NCBI GenBank assembly: GCA_029844215.1
Contig: CM056733.1
Location: forward strand, 12,521,501 to 12,585,500
From: Przewalskia tangutica
Taxonomy: Eukaryota; Streptophyta; Magnoliopsida; Solanales; Solanaceae
Direction of reading: 5' to 3'
DNA: 64,000 bases
Shown here: positions 1 through 11,681 of the stretch, piece after piece
Layout: each line of letters begins with the position of its first letter
Position numbering within the stretch: the first letter of the stretch is position 1
Notes under the pieces: generated by a model
What the model was told of the DNA's origin: nothing
Database searches by the model: none
What the model saw: only the letters and a program-made list of their open reading frames with translations
Position numbers and translations under genes: made by a program

Positions 1-1418
1 ACATTTCCTAGATCATGGCTGCTTAAATAAGATTGATTATGAACAAGAATAACCTACTCACATATAAGGCATATGTATCTCAAATTGTTTTAAAGGAGAA
101 TTATATCATTAAGTGATTAAAACTATGAACTACGAAACCTTTCGAAAATGAGAAACTTGAGCATTTGAAATTAGGCAAACTTGAACGTTTGGAAAATAAT
201 GTTGTTACTTGATTTACAAAGGGAAGTGTTTTGGTTTACTTAAAAGGATAGTCACTCTATTTTTATACTACGGGTATTGTGTGACTTTTGTGAAAGAAAC
301 AGATCTTTTAAAAGAGTTAATGTATGAAGTACTTTGGGGATAAAAACCCGAAATTGTTAACATAAAGTAGAAAGTACCTTGTGTGAATAACTTGATTGTG
401 TTGGTTTGTGATAGCCTTGTAATACTTTCTTGTTGATTTGATAAGTAAACATGTTAGGATGCTACGTGTGTTAGTATCTGGTGATGTTTGTGTAAAGGGG
501 TTCCCCTTGTTGTGCTTATGTTGTTTAACGATAAGCTGTTATGTTATTATATCACATACCCCTCGACTTGTTATACCGGGCTTGCCACCCGATGCGGTCT
601 ATATGGCCTATGCGGTCTATGTGACTATCGCGAGCAGCGGTATGCTCGTGATTGATCATTCGGTGTATATCCCGACGGGGATGCCTATGCGATGCAATGT
701 GACTATGCGGTCTATCGAGACTATGCGGTGCGGAGTCCGTGAGGAGTACCGAGGTTAGCTACCCCGTCGCGAGGAATACCTCATGCAGTGCGTGTGTGAC
801 CTATGCGGTGCGGGAAGTCCAGATTAGGCACGCATAATGATACTATGGGCGATTGGCCTTGCCCGATCATTCGCGGCCTAGAAAAGACTCATTACGCTTT
901 ATCTGCCTTGCTCTTGTTCATGTTGTGGCACTATGTGCAGTTGAACTGGTTGTGTTTGCAAATGGTTTTAAATACTTTGATTTTACTTCAGTACTTTACA
1001 GTTTCACATACTTGGTACATGTTGTACTGACCTCCTTGAAGTGCGTTCATGCGCGGTAGAGGTACACCGATCGTTGATCCTCGCTCTTAGTGGTCACAAA
1101 TTCATCGTTTGGGAAGCTCCGTTTCTTGGAGGCTTATCGGTGGTATAGTCCCCGCCGTTGTAGGTACTTACATTCGAGGTATGGCGGCCTGTCCGCCATT
1201 GTTGTCATATCATTCTTAGAGTGCAGTAACCTTGTTGTGGGCGAGTTGTAAAGGATGTAATCGTTCTAGTTGTTATATATATTTATGCGAAAGGCAAGTT
1301 TCTCAGATGAATCGTTTCATATTTCATATTATGTCATGTCTTGTTTTATATTCCGCTGATTACTGATGTATGTCTACTGGTGCGTAAGGCACCTACCACT
1401 GCCCGTTCGGTCGTGACA
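1..1418 (+). mobile_element. L0: right part of a chromovirus LTR inserted in G1 gag
   Basis: This is the 3' portion of a long LTR ending in the usual TCGTGACA. It matches, in reverse complement, the LTRs of G4 (for example 1-70 against about 30360-30430, and 1348-1418 against 28787-28860) and not the G1 3' LTR at 5715-11681, so it is not the G1 5' LTR. G1 gag coding sequence resumes at 1419 without a primer site, so this LTR, solo or the end of a full element, sits inside G1 gag. A duplicate of AAGAC (1419-1423) is expected left of the window. The short open frames inside (438-758, 803-1030) are LTR noise. Confidence 0.8.
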
Positions 1419-2076
1419 AAGACTACTATGGTTGCAGACATGGCAGATAGGGTACACTATTACGTGATGGGGTTAGACCACTATCTTATTGATGGGTGTA
1501 TGACATCATCGCTTCAGCCGAGCATGGATATTGCTCGTATTCAGGCATTTACGCAGGGAATCGAGGAGCGACACAGAGGGAGACGGTTGGATAGAGACCA
1601 TGGTAGGAGCCAGCATAAAAGCGGCCGATCACCGGTTTTGGGTGATTTCCGAGGCGGCCTCAACAAAGATACCGTATTCCTCCCACCGGCCAGAGTGCTC
1701 CTCACGATCTCGTAGGCGATTTGACCGCACGGTATTCGTGAGTCGGTCGTGGCTCCCGGCGCAGGATCACGCATTTGCGGGGTTACGGTCGGTGAGGCCA
1801 TCTTTGCCTCAGTGTTCGCAGTGCGGCAGGCGTCATCCGACGGAGTGTCGTATTGATACTGGTACTTGTTTTTCCTGCGGCCGCCAGGGGCCATCTGATG
1901 AGAGAATGTCCCTTTAGAGTTGGTTCAGGGGGTATGTCTCAGCCTACAGGTTCTGTTGCGGGTTCTTCGTCCACAACTATGCGCCTCATCGGGCAGGGTA
2001 CTAGGCACCAACTGGCCGTGGTAGAGGTCATGGCAGAGGTCCTAGTTCTAGCTGTCATTCGAACCGCATTTATGCT
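1419..2076 (+). pseudogene. gag: G1 gag, C-terminal half, frameshifted
   Basis: Gag packages the element RNA in cytoplasmic virus-like particles. The visible part starts in the conserved capsid stretch V-A-D-M-A-D-R-V-H and continues through the M-G-L-D and Q-G-I-E-E motifs. At 1810-1915 it enters a zinc-knuckle region: C-S-Q-C-G-R-R-H-P-T-E-C, then C-F-S-C-G-R-Q-G in one frame and G-H-L-M-R-E-C-P in the next. The knuckle is therefore broken by a frameshift near 1885 in a run where intact copies carry a CAG-containing motif. The N-terminal half is separated from it by LTR L0. Confidence 0.75.
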
Positions 2077-3960
2077 TTGGCCAGTAGACGCGACCAGGAG
2101 GCGTCACCAGATGTTGTCGCAGGTACATTATCGGTCTTTTTCTATGATGTGTATGCTTTGATTGATCCAGGTTCCACCTTGTCCTATATATCCCCTCTTG
2201 TTGCTAGTAGAATAGGGATAGAACCTGAGCTGATAGGACCATTCGAGGTAGCTACACCGGTAGGAGATTCGGTTATAGCTAAACGCGTGTACAAGAATTG
2301 CTCGGTGGTGATATATAGTCGTCGTACCTTAGCAGATCTGATAGAGTTGGATATGACCGACTTCGACGTTATTATGGGTATGGATTGGTTGGCTTCTTTT
2401 TTTGCCAGTGTTGATTGTCGACATAAGTTTGTTCGATTCCAGTTTCCAGATGAGCCGGTTATAGAATGGAAGGAGAATACCGCATCACCGAGGGGTAAGT
2501 TTATTTCATACCTCAAGGCAAGAAAGATGGTTCGAAAAGGGTATATTTATCACTTAGTTCGAGTGCATGATACGGAGGCCGAGGTACCAGCTCTTCAGTC
2601 AGTTCCGATAGTCAGTGAGTTTTCGGATGTGTTCCTAGATGATCTTCCAGGTCTTCCTCCAGAGCGGGAGATAGATTTCAGTATAGATGTATTGCCAGGA
2701 ACCCAGCCTATATCCATTCCTCCTTATAGAATGGCACCTGCAGAACTGAAGGAGTTGAAGGAGCAGTTGAGAGACCTATTAGAGAAAGGCTTCATTAGGC
2801 CTAGTGCATCTCCATGGGGTGCACCTGTGTTATTTGTGAAGAAGAAGGATGAGTCGCTGCGAATGTGTATCGACTATAGGCATCTGAACAAGGTAACCAT
2901 CAAGAATAAATATCCCCTTCCCAGGATTGATGACTTGTTTGATCAGTTGTAGGGTGCTAAGTATTTCTCGAAGATAGACCTGCGATCCGGTTATCATCAT
3001 GTACGGGTTAGAGAGGCAGATATCCCAAAGACGGCGTTCAGGACCCGGTACGTATATTATGAGTTCAGGGTGATGTCATTTGGGTTGACTAATGCTCCAG
3101 CAGTGTTCATGGATCTAATGAACCGGGTGTTCAAGCCATTTTTGGATACATTTGTTATAGTATTCATCGATGATATCCTGGTGTATTCTCGCTCAGAGCA
3201 GGAGCAGGCATATCATTTGAGGACAGTACTTGGAGTCCTCCGACACCGGCAGTTGTATGCCAAGTTTTCGAAATGTGAGTTCTGGTTGGCCTCAGTGGCA
3301 TTCTTGGGGCATATTGTCGGGGCAGATGGTATTCGGGTGGATACTCAGAAGATTGAGGCGGTGAATACATGGCCCAGACCCACTACACCTACTGAGGTAC
3401 GCAACTTTCTGGGACTAGCAGGGTATTATAGGAGGTTTGTGGAGAATTTTGCCTTGATCTCAGCTCCTTTGACTAGGCTAACCTAGAAGGCAACTAAGTT
3501 CCAGTGGATCGATGCTTGTGAGCATAATTTTCAGTTATTGAAGGATAAGTTGACTACGACTCCAGTTTTGACTCTTCCTGAGGGGCTAGATAGGTATGTG
3601 ATTTATTGTGACGCTTCAGGTGTCGGGTTAGGTTGTGTGTTGATGCAACATGACAAAGTTATAGCTTATGCCTCCCGATAGCTCAGAAAACACGAAAAGA
3701 ATTATCCCACTCATGATTTAGAGCTAGCAGCGGTGATTCATGCTTTGAAAATATGAAGACATTACTTGTATGATGTCCATACTGATATTTACACGGATCA
3801 TAAGAGCCTCCAATACATCTTTAAGCAGATGGAGTTGAATCTACGATATCGACGATGGCTAGAGTTGTTGAAAGACTATGATATTGATATCTTGTACCAC
3901 CCAGGGAAGGCCAATGTTGTGGCAGATGATCTTAGCCGAAGATCTATGGGTAGCTTGTCA
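2077..3960 (+). pseudogene. pol: G1 pol: protease, reverse transcriptase and RNase H with stops
   Basis: An open stretch at 2077-2952 holds the aspartic protease (D-P-G-S-T at 2164-2178, later V-I-M-G-M-D-W) and the start of RT (P-P-Y-R-M-A-P, S-P-W-G-A-P-V-L-F-V-K-K-K-D). RT continues at 2953-3486 with the catalytic F-I-D-D at 3163-3174. RNase H follows with Y-C-D-A-S-G near 3604, D-L-E-L-A-A near 3718 and T-D-H-K-S-L near 3793. Stops interrupt it at 2950 (TAG), 3484 (TAG), 3679 (TAG) and 3754 (TGA). Sister copies have CAG or TGG at these sites, so each is explained by one C-to-T or G-to-A transition. The catalytic residues otherwise survive, so the copy was once functional. Confidence 0.9.
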
Positions 3961-5530
3961 GATGTGCAGCCGGACAGAAAAGAGATGGTCCGAGAGATTC
4001 ACATGCTAGCTAGTCTTAGAGTCCGGTTGTCGGATTCTGAAGATAGTGGTATTCTTGTTCGAGGAGTTGATAAGTCATCTATCATAGAAGAGGTAAAGAT
4101 ATGTCAGTATGAGGACCCTATTCTGGAACGATATAGAGATGCAGCTCTCCGAAAGGAGAAGACTTTATTTGAGGTGGCCTCTGATGGTGTGCTACGGTAT
4201 GAGGGTAGGTTATGTGTACCGGATGTTGCAGGACTGCGGTAGCAGGTTATGGGTGAAGCACACAATGCCCGTTATTCCATTCATCCAGGGTCGACGAGAA
4301 TGTATTATGACCTTAGATGCTTGTATTGGTGGGATGGCATGAAGAGAGGCATAATAGAGTTTGTTGCTCAGTGCCCGAATTGTCAGCAGGTCAAGGTAGA
4401 GCACCAGAAGCCTAGTGGGCTATTACAGGCGATAGAGATCCCGACTTGGAAGTGGGAGGTGATTAATATGGATTTTATTACAGGGTTGCCTCGCACTCAG
4501 CGAAAGTGTGATTCCATATGGGTTATTGTGGATAGATTGACGAAATCAGCCAATTTTCTTCCAGTCAAGACTACCTACTCGGCAGAGGATTATCGCCAGA
4601 TTGTATATCAGAGAGATTGTGAGATTGCACGGGGTTCCTACATCTATCATATCAGACAGAAGAGCTCAGTTTACGACTAACTTCTGGAGATCCTTTCAGA
4701 AAGGATTGGGAACACATGTGAGTCTCAGCACATCATTTCACCCTCAGACAGATGGGCATGCAGAGCGTACTATACAGACACTGACGGATATGTTGAGGGC
4801 TTGTATTATTGATTTTAGAGATAGTTGGGATGATCACTTGCCACTTATTGAGTTTGCTTACAATAACAGCTATCACTCCAGCATTCAGATGGCCCCGTAT
4901 GAGGCTTTGTATGAGAGGAAGTATAGGTCGCCCATTGGTTGGTTTGACATAGGTGAGACTTAGTTGATTGGTCCAGACATGGTTCAGCAAGCAGTCAACA
5001 AGGTGAAACTCATACAGGAGAGATTACTAGCGGCTCAAAGTTGACAGAAGTCATATGCTGATAATCGGCGTCGGCACTTAGAGTTTCAGATCGATGACTG
5101 GGTATTCTTGAAGGTGTCACCCATGAAGGGTGTGATGAGATTTGGAAAGAGAGGGAAGCTTAGCCCGAGATATATTGGACCTTACCGGATCATTCGCAGA
5201 ATAGGCCAGGTCGCCTATGAGTTGGACTTACCCTCAAACTTGGAAGTAGTACATCCAGTTTTTCATGTGTCTATGCTACGGAAGTGTATTGGCGATCCTT
5301 CCAAAGTCTTCCCAGTGGACGATGTCCAGGTGACTAAGGGGTTGTCCTATGAGGAGAGTCCCGTGGCCCTATTGGATCGCCAAGTCAGGAGACTACGGAC
5401 TAAGGATGTTGCGTCCGTCAAGGTGTTATGGCGGAATAACAATAGAGAGGAAATGACTTGGGAAGCAAAAGAGGAGATGGAGAAGAAGTATCCTCATTTG
5501 TTCCCTGTGCCTTCAGGTAATTCAATCTAA
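3961..5530 (+). pseudogene. pol: G1 pol: integrase and chromodomain with stops
   Basis: A linker is followed by the HHCC zinc finger (E-A-H, then S-I-H-P-G near 4276, and C-P-N-C near 4375). The catalytic core has D at 4471 (M-D-F) and D at 4655 (S-D-R); the glutamate lies in H-A-E-R-T near 4762. The conserved glycine after S-D-R is changed to arginine. The C-terminus at 5108-5530 holds the G-P-Y-R-I-I motif and a chromodomain-like tail (R-R-L-R-T-K, V-K-V-L-W-R, M-T-W-E). In known chromoviruses this tail is thought to steer integration to heterochromatin. Stops lie at 4240 (CAG to TAG), 4961 (CAG to TAG) and 5042 (CGA to TGA), with a frameshift around 4600-4680. Confidence 0.88.
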
Positions 5531-5679
5531 CTCCCTTAGTTGATTATGGTATTGGTGAACTGTATGTGTGTGTTTATTTGTGGCCCTGGGTGGGGCAATT
5601 GTTGGTCGCTGATTAAGGAGGGATAAACATAGTTATAAAGGAGACTCTGCCGAAATTCTAGAACATAAGACTTGTTATG

Positions 5680-5714
5680 AACATTCGAGGACGAATATTT
5701 CTAAGGGGGAAGAA
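5680..5714 (+). promoter_or_regulatory. G1 stem-loop and polypurine tract
   Basis: The inverted repeat AACATTCG / CGAATATT (5680-5699) is followed by the purine run AAGGGGGAAG (5703-5712), which would prime plus-strand DNA synthesis just before the 3' LTR starts at 5715 with TGTTACACC. One arm carries a G-to-A change compared with G3 and G5, where the stem is perfect. Confidence 0.75.
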
Positions 5715-6010
5715 TGTTACACCTCGTAAGTTAAGGCAAGGATTAAGAATGTCATTATGGTTAAGATTCGGATAAGGGGTATGAGATATAATTATACAAG
5801 CTACGAACACGTCAATGAGTATTTAAAATGACAAGTTTTTTATATTTCTCTTTTGAGGATTTTACATATTGTAGGAATTACGACATGGAGAATACGAGAC
5901 CTTATGGAATTATCGGGAATTAAAGGAAACAGAAATCAAGATTTAAGGGAATAGGTTAAGGTTTACTACTTGGGGGATTAATTTAGTTTGATAAGCACTT
6001 AGATGGTTAA
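5715..6010 (+). repeat. G1 3' LTR, first segment
   Basis: The LTR starts TGTTACACCTCGTAAG directly after the polypurine tract and is cut at 6010 by solo LTR S1. Positions 6006-6010 (GTTAA) are the left copy of the S1 target duplication. It continues at 9239. Apart from the termini it does not look like the LTRs of G3-G5, so I treat it as a separate LTR family. Confidence 0.85.
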
Positions 6011-8697
6011 TGTCACGACCGGAACCCGGGCCCGTGACTGGTGTCTTACCCGGGCACCCAAGTAGACCTACATCAGAGTAACCAGCGGAATATAAAACAA
6101 GACATGAAACAATATGAAGTGAGAAACAGTTTATATGAGAAAAGCTGCCTGTCGGCATATATATATAAAAGCTTGAACAGTTACATCCCTTTTACAAACT
6201 CTGCCCACAACAGTACTACAGACCTCTAAGAATGTTATAACAACAACGACGGGACAGGTTCGCCATACCCGAATGTAAGTACCTACAACAACAGGGGACT
6301 ATACCAAAGATAAGCCTCCGGAGAAACGGAGCTTCCTAAAACGCTGAACTGTGATCCTATGAGCGAGGATCGACGATCGTGTACTTACCGCGGCATGAAC
6401 GCAGCCTCAAGGAGGTCGACAACAGTACCAAGTATGTGAAATCAAAATATCGTAAATGAAATCTTAATAGTCTATAAACAATGTAAGACATATATGATAA
6501 CCAATTTACGATACCTGATATGTAGCGGCCATGTCAAGTCGTGACTCACGCCTTAAAGTCATCACTCGAATATAACCATGGGTCTCATGCCCACAATATC
6601 AATCATGCGTGGAATTCCTTCCTCACCGCCGCGATCCATGATATAAAAGCACGAGGAATACATATGAACACCGTGTCCCACTGTGTCATAATAAAACCGT
6701 CTGGGGTAAATGCGAAGGCATAGCCGACTACTAAAACCCACGTACCAACAATGCTATAAAAGCGTATCACGAGGTCTTTCTAGACCGCGCCACGTAATCG
6801 GCCGCCACTCGCCTCGATATCAATGCGCGTCAAATCTTGAACTCACCGCACTCGCGTAGTCCACCAGGCGCGTGAGGTATTCCCACATCGAGGGTAGCTA
6901 CTCGCCGACATCGCCCCGACTCTGCGTAGTCGCGTGGCCACATAGACCGCGTGAGGTATTCCCCGCACTAACACGGAACTCTCGTAGCTCGCATAGGTCC
7001 CCGGACCCGCGTGAGGCATCCTCGCGTCGAGGGCAGCTTAACCCCGGTATAACATGTCGAGGTGAGTGGTACAATACTAACATAACGGCTTATCGTTAAA
7101 CAACATAAGCACAACAAGGGAAACCCCTTACACAAACATCACAAGACACTAACACACGTAGCATCCTAACATGTTTACTTATCAAACCATCTTACTACAC
7201 ATTCCAGAAATCAATACAAGACTTTCATAAACAAATAAGTAAACCGTTCCTTCTATCTTCCTTAAGTCGTTATACCTAACTTCCCATAAAGCTAGTATAA
7301 CACTTAAGCTTTTGAAACCAAGTATTTCTTTTCTTTAAAAAATGGTTAATAACTCTTTTGAAATACTTCAAGATTCTTATTATTTTAAACTCAAGTAAAA
7401 AGACATCAAAGTAAAACCAAAACAATTTCCATACCTTCTTTTAAAACAAAGGCACTTTTCCTTTAAAAGTCAAGTAGCAATATACTTTTTAAACCAAGTG
7501 TCTTACTCTTTTAAAAACAAGTAACCTATCAAGTTACTTCTCCTTTCCCAAAATCAAGTTGTTTATAAGTCAAGTTATCATTTTAAATCCAATGATAAAA
7601 CCATTCTTATTTTCGAAATCAAGATAACTTTATTCTTTAAAAGACCGCACACCCATTTCTCATGAGTGAGGTTTAACAACTTTTTAACATAATTCAAGTC
7701 CTTAATATTTCATAACAAGTCACTTAACTTTGGAATCAAGTCAAGGACACAAAAGGAAAATCAACTTCCTTTAAACACACGTGCGTCTACCGCACTAAAT
7801 ATATTTCACAAATATCATGCTAGAAAGGATAGGAAGAGGTTCACATACCTCGCGACGATTATCGACAATTAGCAAAACGCTCCAAAGTACTCTAACCTTG
7901 CTCGCCTTTTCCACCCTTCAAGTAGAATACGCTACTCGTAGTACTTCAACCTATAAAGGCCACAAAACGTCTATCAACCTCTAGATCTCTTCGTAGAATA
8001 ATTCTAAGTACAAGGTTCCTTATTCTACGGAAAATTCGGCAGCACCTCCCCATGACCACATAAATCTCCTCTCTATCGAGGCTGCTGCAAGCCAACAATT
8101 CTAGGGGTTACACGTCTAACGGACGTGTACAATTCTTCTCCACAATAATACTACAAGTCTCAGTAAATACGGTCGATGTAAATACAATTCAATTCTTTAT
8201 AATTATTCTTCCAATATCTCTTATACTCAATTATTAACTACTACAACATGTAATCTCCAATTCTGATAGGGGTAAAGATAATTACCTCGATAAGCCCAAA
8301 ATTATCCAAGTTTATAAGTCGATCCTGAGCAACGTTTAGCTCCACCTCCTTACGCTCCAACCCGCTCCAAGCAACCCTTAGAAATTTCTAAACAACTTCT
8401 CTTAACACTCCATCCATCTATGAAGATTTTTCTAGGGCTTCATTTTGCGACTATTGGAATAAAGTAGTATTTTTCCGGGCTCTTAGTATTGAAATAACTT
8501 GGAATACTACTAGGAATACTAGGCTAAGGTATTTTGGGATAATACAACAATACTTGAAATATTTTCTACAAAAAGTGGGGGGAGGTTTCGGACAAGCTAC
8601 ACAAGGAGGGAGGGGGACGAAAACAACTAGAGGGAGGGAGTATTTTTGCCTTGGAATTTCTCAAGTGTGGATGGAGAATTAGTCTTGCACAAAGGGG

Positions 8698-8706
8698 TAT
8701 TTATAG
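8698..8706 (-). promoter_or_regulatory. TATA box of LTR S1
   Basis: On the minus strand this reads CTATAAATA followed by CCCC. The same motif occupies the same place in the LTRs of G4 (31856, 37893), S2 (41815) and G5 (52405, 57508), which supports a conserved LTR promoter. Confidence 0.65.
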
Positions 8707-8885
8707 GAAAATCAATGGCTAGGATTAAAGCAAGTGTATGGTGAGGATGGGGTACATGTGTGTGGGTAGTTGGCCAACCATTTGTCCACCATAACAATGG
8801 GACAAGTGGCCACCACAAAAATGAGCCACTTGTCCACCAAGAAAAACGTCCAACACTCCACAACAATCGGCCCACATGGCCTCAA

Positions 8886-8896
8886 GGGGGGGGGGG
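8886..8896. repeat. G homopolymer in S1
   Basis: Eleven consecutive G residues lie next to GTGACACGTGG. The equivalent place in G5 LTRs (about 52820 and 57924) has short G runs, so the tract is variable between copies. Confidence 0.8.
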
Positions 8897-10254
8897 GTGA
8901 CACGTGGCGCCCCCTACTTGTCCAAAATATTCCGTCTTCCGAAAAAATATCCGTAATGCCAAAAATCCGAAAATAAAGTGGGCCCCACAAAACCGTAAAT
9001 TTCCTCCAGTGGGCCCCACGTGACCAATTCCGGAAATAAAATTCCATAATTCTCAAATATTCCAAAAAGTCCGATTACCAAATATGGGAATCCAATTCCC
9101 ATTAACGAGTCTTTTTCCTTCACAAAAATCCGGAAACTTTTTCGTCGAAAAATCACATCTTTCTTCCTTTCCAATTTTTCTGTCGTATTCTCGTACGTAC
9201 GTCCTCATATACATACTCTGGAACTACGGGGTGTAACAGTTAAAGGGTAAAAAGAAGAGGGACCTAAATGCACTTTTTAAAAAAAAGAAGAGAAAATCTG
9301 AAAATTGAAACCTTAAATGCCTAAACAAGTTCATTTCTTTTCCCTTCAGCACAAAAATTGAATTTTCCCTTCCCTTCCCCTAGCTTAGGTCGAAAACCCT
9401 CCCCTTTTTGCAAGAAAAATTCAAGTTTTGTTGTTCATCTTCTTGGAATAAATTCCCCTACCCAATTAAGCCAAAAGTTTGAGAAATTTGGACCCAAAAC
9501 GGTGGGGATTTCATGTGTCGCCACAATTTTTAGTGTGGCGAATTCGAATTTTGATGCAATTATTGGGAAGAAAAAATATGTGTAGATGTTGGGTAACATG
9601 GTAGAAGGATTTCATGTCATTGTGGGTTGAAAGAAGAGAAGAATTTGGGCGAAAAATCGTGAAAGAGGCGAAAATCGGCAAAGTCAGTCGAAGGGATCAT
9701 GCTTGAGCTCGAAAATTGGTAAAATATTTATCCCTTTCATTTGATATTGGATAGATTAATATATATTATAGTTAGGAGAATTATCTATGTTAAAGAAGAA
9801 ATAGAAAGAGGACAATGCATGCGATTATTAGAGGTCAAAACCGAATTAGAACCCATTTTTGGCATACATTGAAATTGATTAAGTGTGTTGGTATGTTATG
9901 ACTAATTAATTGCATGTGAAAATTTGAATGGAACCTTGATGATTAAAATTATAGTTGTTATAAGAAGTATTGGAAGCTTAATTGAAAAGTAAGGAATTTT
10001 GGAAAAAGCTTTGAAATTGAAATAGGTGTTGGCCGAAAAGTGTTAATGGTATATTCTAGAATTGGCAGATGTTGTTAAAGGATTGGATTGCTCCCATGAA
10101 TAATTCTAACGTAACTAAATGATTGACTACTATGAGAAATAAATGTAGTAGTTGCCTTGGTTGTTGAATTTGTTAAATGGAATACTTACGAAGCGAAGGT
10201 ATGCGCACTAACAACGTAAATGAAATGTTGAGATATTTTTGACTACATGTTGAA

Positions 10255-10345
10255 ATGATAGTGATTATTGGTTGGATTTGAATTATTGGTTTGATTTGGA
10301 TTATTGGTTGGATTTGAATTGTTGGTTGATTTGGATTATTGATAA
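10255..10345. repeat. Minisatellite in G1 LTR
   Basis: There are roughly six degenerate copies of a 13-bp unit of the type GGATTATTGGTTG / GGATTTGAATTAT, partly organised as a 26-bp higher-order unit. Read in reverse it encodes an I-Q-P-I repeat, which is a by-product of the DNA repeat and not a protein domain. Confidence 0.75.
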
Positions 10346-10744
10346 AATTGTGGATACGCACATAAACAAAGGAAATGCTGTCCAAATTTTTATAGGAATA
10401 AGAGAGTCATTATTCATATAACTTACATTAGAAATCATAGAATTGACGAGCGTATTATTCCTTATTATAGGTTGAAGTACTAGACGAGGCATACCTTAAC
10501 ATTGAGTTGAGTAGTTCGCCTAAGAGGTATGCAAAACTCTTCCTTCCTTCTTTTTGACATGATTTTAATGAAAGTACGGCGGACGTACGTAATTCCTATA
10601 AGTTCAGTTTTAAAGAATAATTATTGATTAATGTCTATGATTTTCAGTAAAAGAGTTTATTATGATGATATTATCGAGAGTCAAAGATGATTTTTAATTG
10701 CATATGGTTGCTCATGATATCTAATCGCTAAGTATTATTGTTTC

Positions 10745-10935
10745 ACTCCACCGAGTCCCGGGCCGGATCATGTTCATGCGCAGCTTTCAGACCATCGAGT
10801 CCTCACTGAGGCCGAGACACGTTATATACATATATACAGATTTTATCGAGTCCTCCATAGAGGGCCGAGACATGATATACGCACATATGCAGACTTCCAT
10901 AGAGTCCCTCACTAGGGGGCCGAGACATTTTATAC
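10745..10935 (+). repeat. Three tandem units of about 60 bp in G1 LTR
   Basis: Three copies share the words ATCGAGTCCTC or ATAGAGTCCCTC, then AGGCCGAGACA and a TATA-rich spacer (starting about 10790, 10840 and 10900). The copies are diverged. Subrepeats of this kind are common in the U3 region of long LTRs. Confidence 0.65.
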
Positions 10936-11681
10936 AGATTGATATACAGACATAGACATAGTGACAGTATGAGTAAGCATTCATGATTTCTGATATGACT
11001 CTCACTCTTGTTAAGCTTGATGACTCTCTATCTTTACTTGATACAGTTGTGATTTCATTTTCAGTATTTTATGTTTTATATACTCAGTACATTATTTCGT
11101 CGACCCCCTTTCCTCGGTGCGTTAAATGCCGCAGGTTGGTGTTCGATAGGTGACCTCCGCCTAGGACCTCTATTCAAAGAATTGAGAGCTCTATTGTTCC
11201 GGAGCCGGCTATTTGGTACAGAACCTCTTTATTTTGATTATATGTATTTCATGGGCACGACGGGGTCCTATCCCGTCTTATGTCGTGGTCGTACTCTTAG
11301 AGGTCTGTAGACAGTTGTGGGCAGTAGGTGTGTTTTGGTTTGGTGAAGATTGTTATGCGTTTTAGTCAACTGTATTGCTCTACTTTGTTTTGGGATGTTC
11401 CCGTATAAAGTGGGGCTACCTTGCCGGTGTGCCTATTATGACTGTTTATTTATTTATTTGATGCTATTCAGTGGCAGCCTACTCGGCTAGCCTGTTGTGA
11501 TTGTTGGTTAGTTGTGTAAGACAGCCCTGTCGGCTCGCCTATTTTGGGGATATGTTATAAATGTAGCGTTGTGCTGCCAAAATTTCTATAGATCTCGGTA
11601 TTAAATGGATTAAGAGTGACAGGTCAGTAATGACGTCCAATTAGGACTTTTAGTCGTGGCCCGTCGGGTCGGGTCGTGACA

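Larger units (their letters stand above)
6011..9238 (-). mobile_element. S1: solo chromovirus LTR with GTTAA target duplication
   Basis: This is a 3228-bp LTR in reverse orientation. On the minus strand it begins TGTTACACCCCGTAG at 9238 and ends TCGTGACA at 6011. It is flanked by perfect 5-bp duplications, GTTAA at 6006-6010 and 9239-9243. There is no internal sequence, primer site or polypurine tract, so it is what remains after LTR-LTR recombination of a full element. It belongs with the G4/L0 LTRs. Short frames inside it (for example 6541-6723, 6872-7099, 8712-9065) show no recognisable domain. Confidence 0.93.
1419..11681 (+). mobile_element. G1: decayed Tekay-like Ty3/gypsy chromovirus, 5' end off-window
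   Basis: In order it contains the gag C-terminal half, protease, RT, RNase H, integrase, chromodomain, polypurine tract and 3' LTR. The 3' LTR is split by solo LTR S1. The 5' LTR, primer site and gag N-terminus must lie left of the window beyond L0. The right end at 11681 (TCGTGACA) abuts copia coding sequence, so G1 inserted into copia element C1. CAACC at 11682-11686 is the candidate right copy of its target duplication. The domain order with integrase after RNase H shows Ty3/gypsy, and the chromodomain shows a chromovirus. Many stops make it dead. Confidence 0.88.
9239..11681 (+). repeat. G1 3' LTR, second segment
   Basis: The sequence resumes after S1 with the duplicated GTTAA and runs to the terminal TCGTGACA at 11674-11681. 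Joined to 5715-6010 it gives an LTR of about 2.73 kb. It contains two internal repeat blocks (10255-10345 and 10745-10935) and the C-T-T-A-G-A-G-G-T-C-T-G-T element near 11296 that recurs near the end of other LTRs here (23409, 58959). No gene is supported; the frames at 9358-9585 and 11071-11310 are short and unmatched. Confidence 0.85.

Noticed and set aside
5531..5679. Possible env-like or extra gene after the G1 chromodomain
   Set aside because: Only about 150 bp lie between the pol stop and the stem-loop, with no open frame.
10173..10385. Isoleucine/glutamine-rich repeat protein on the minus strand
   Set aside because: It is a translation of the LTR minisatellite.
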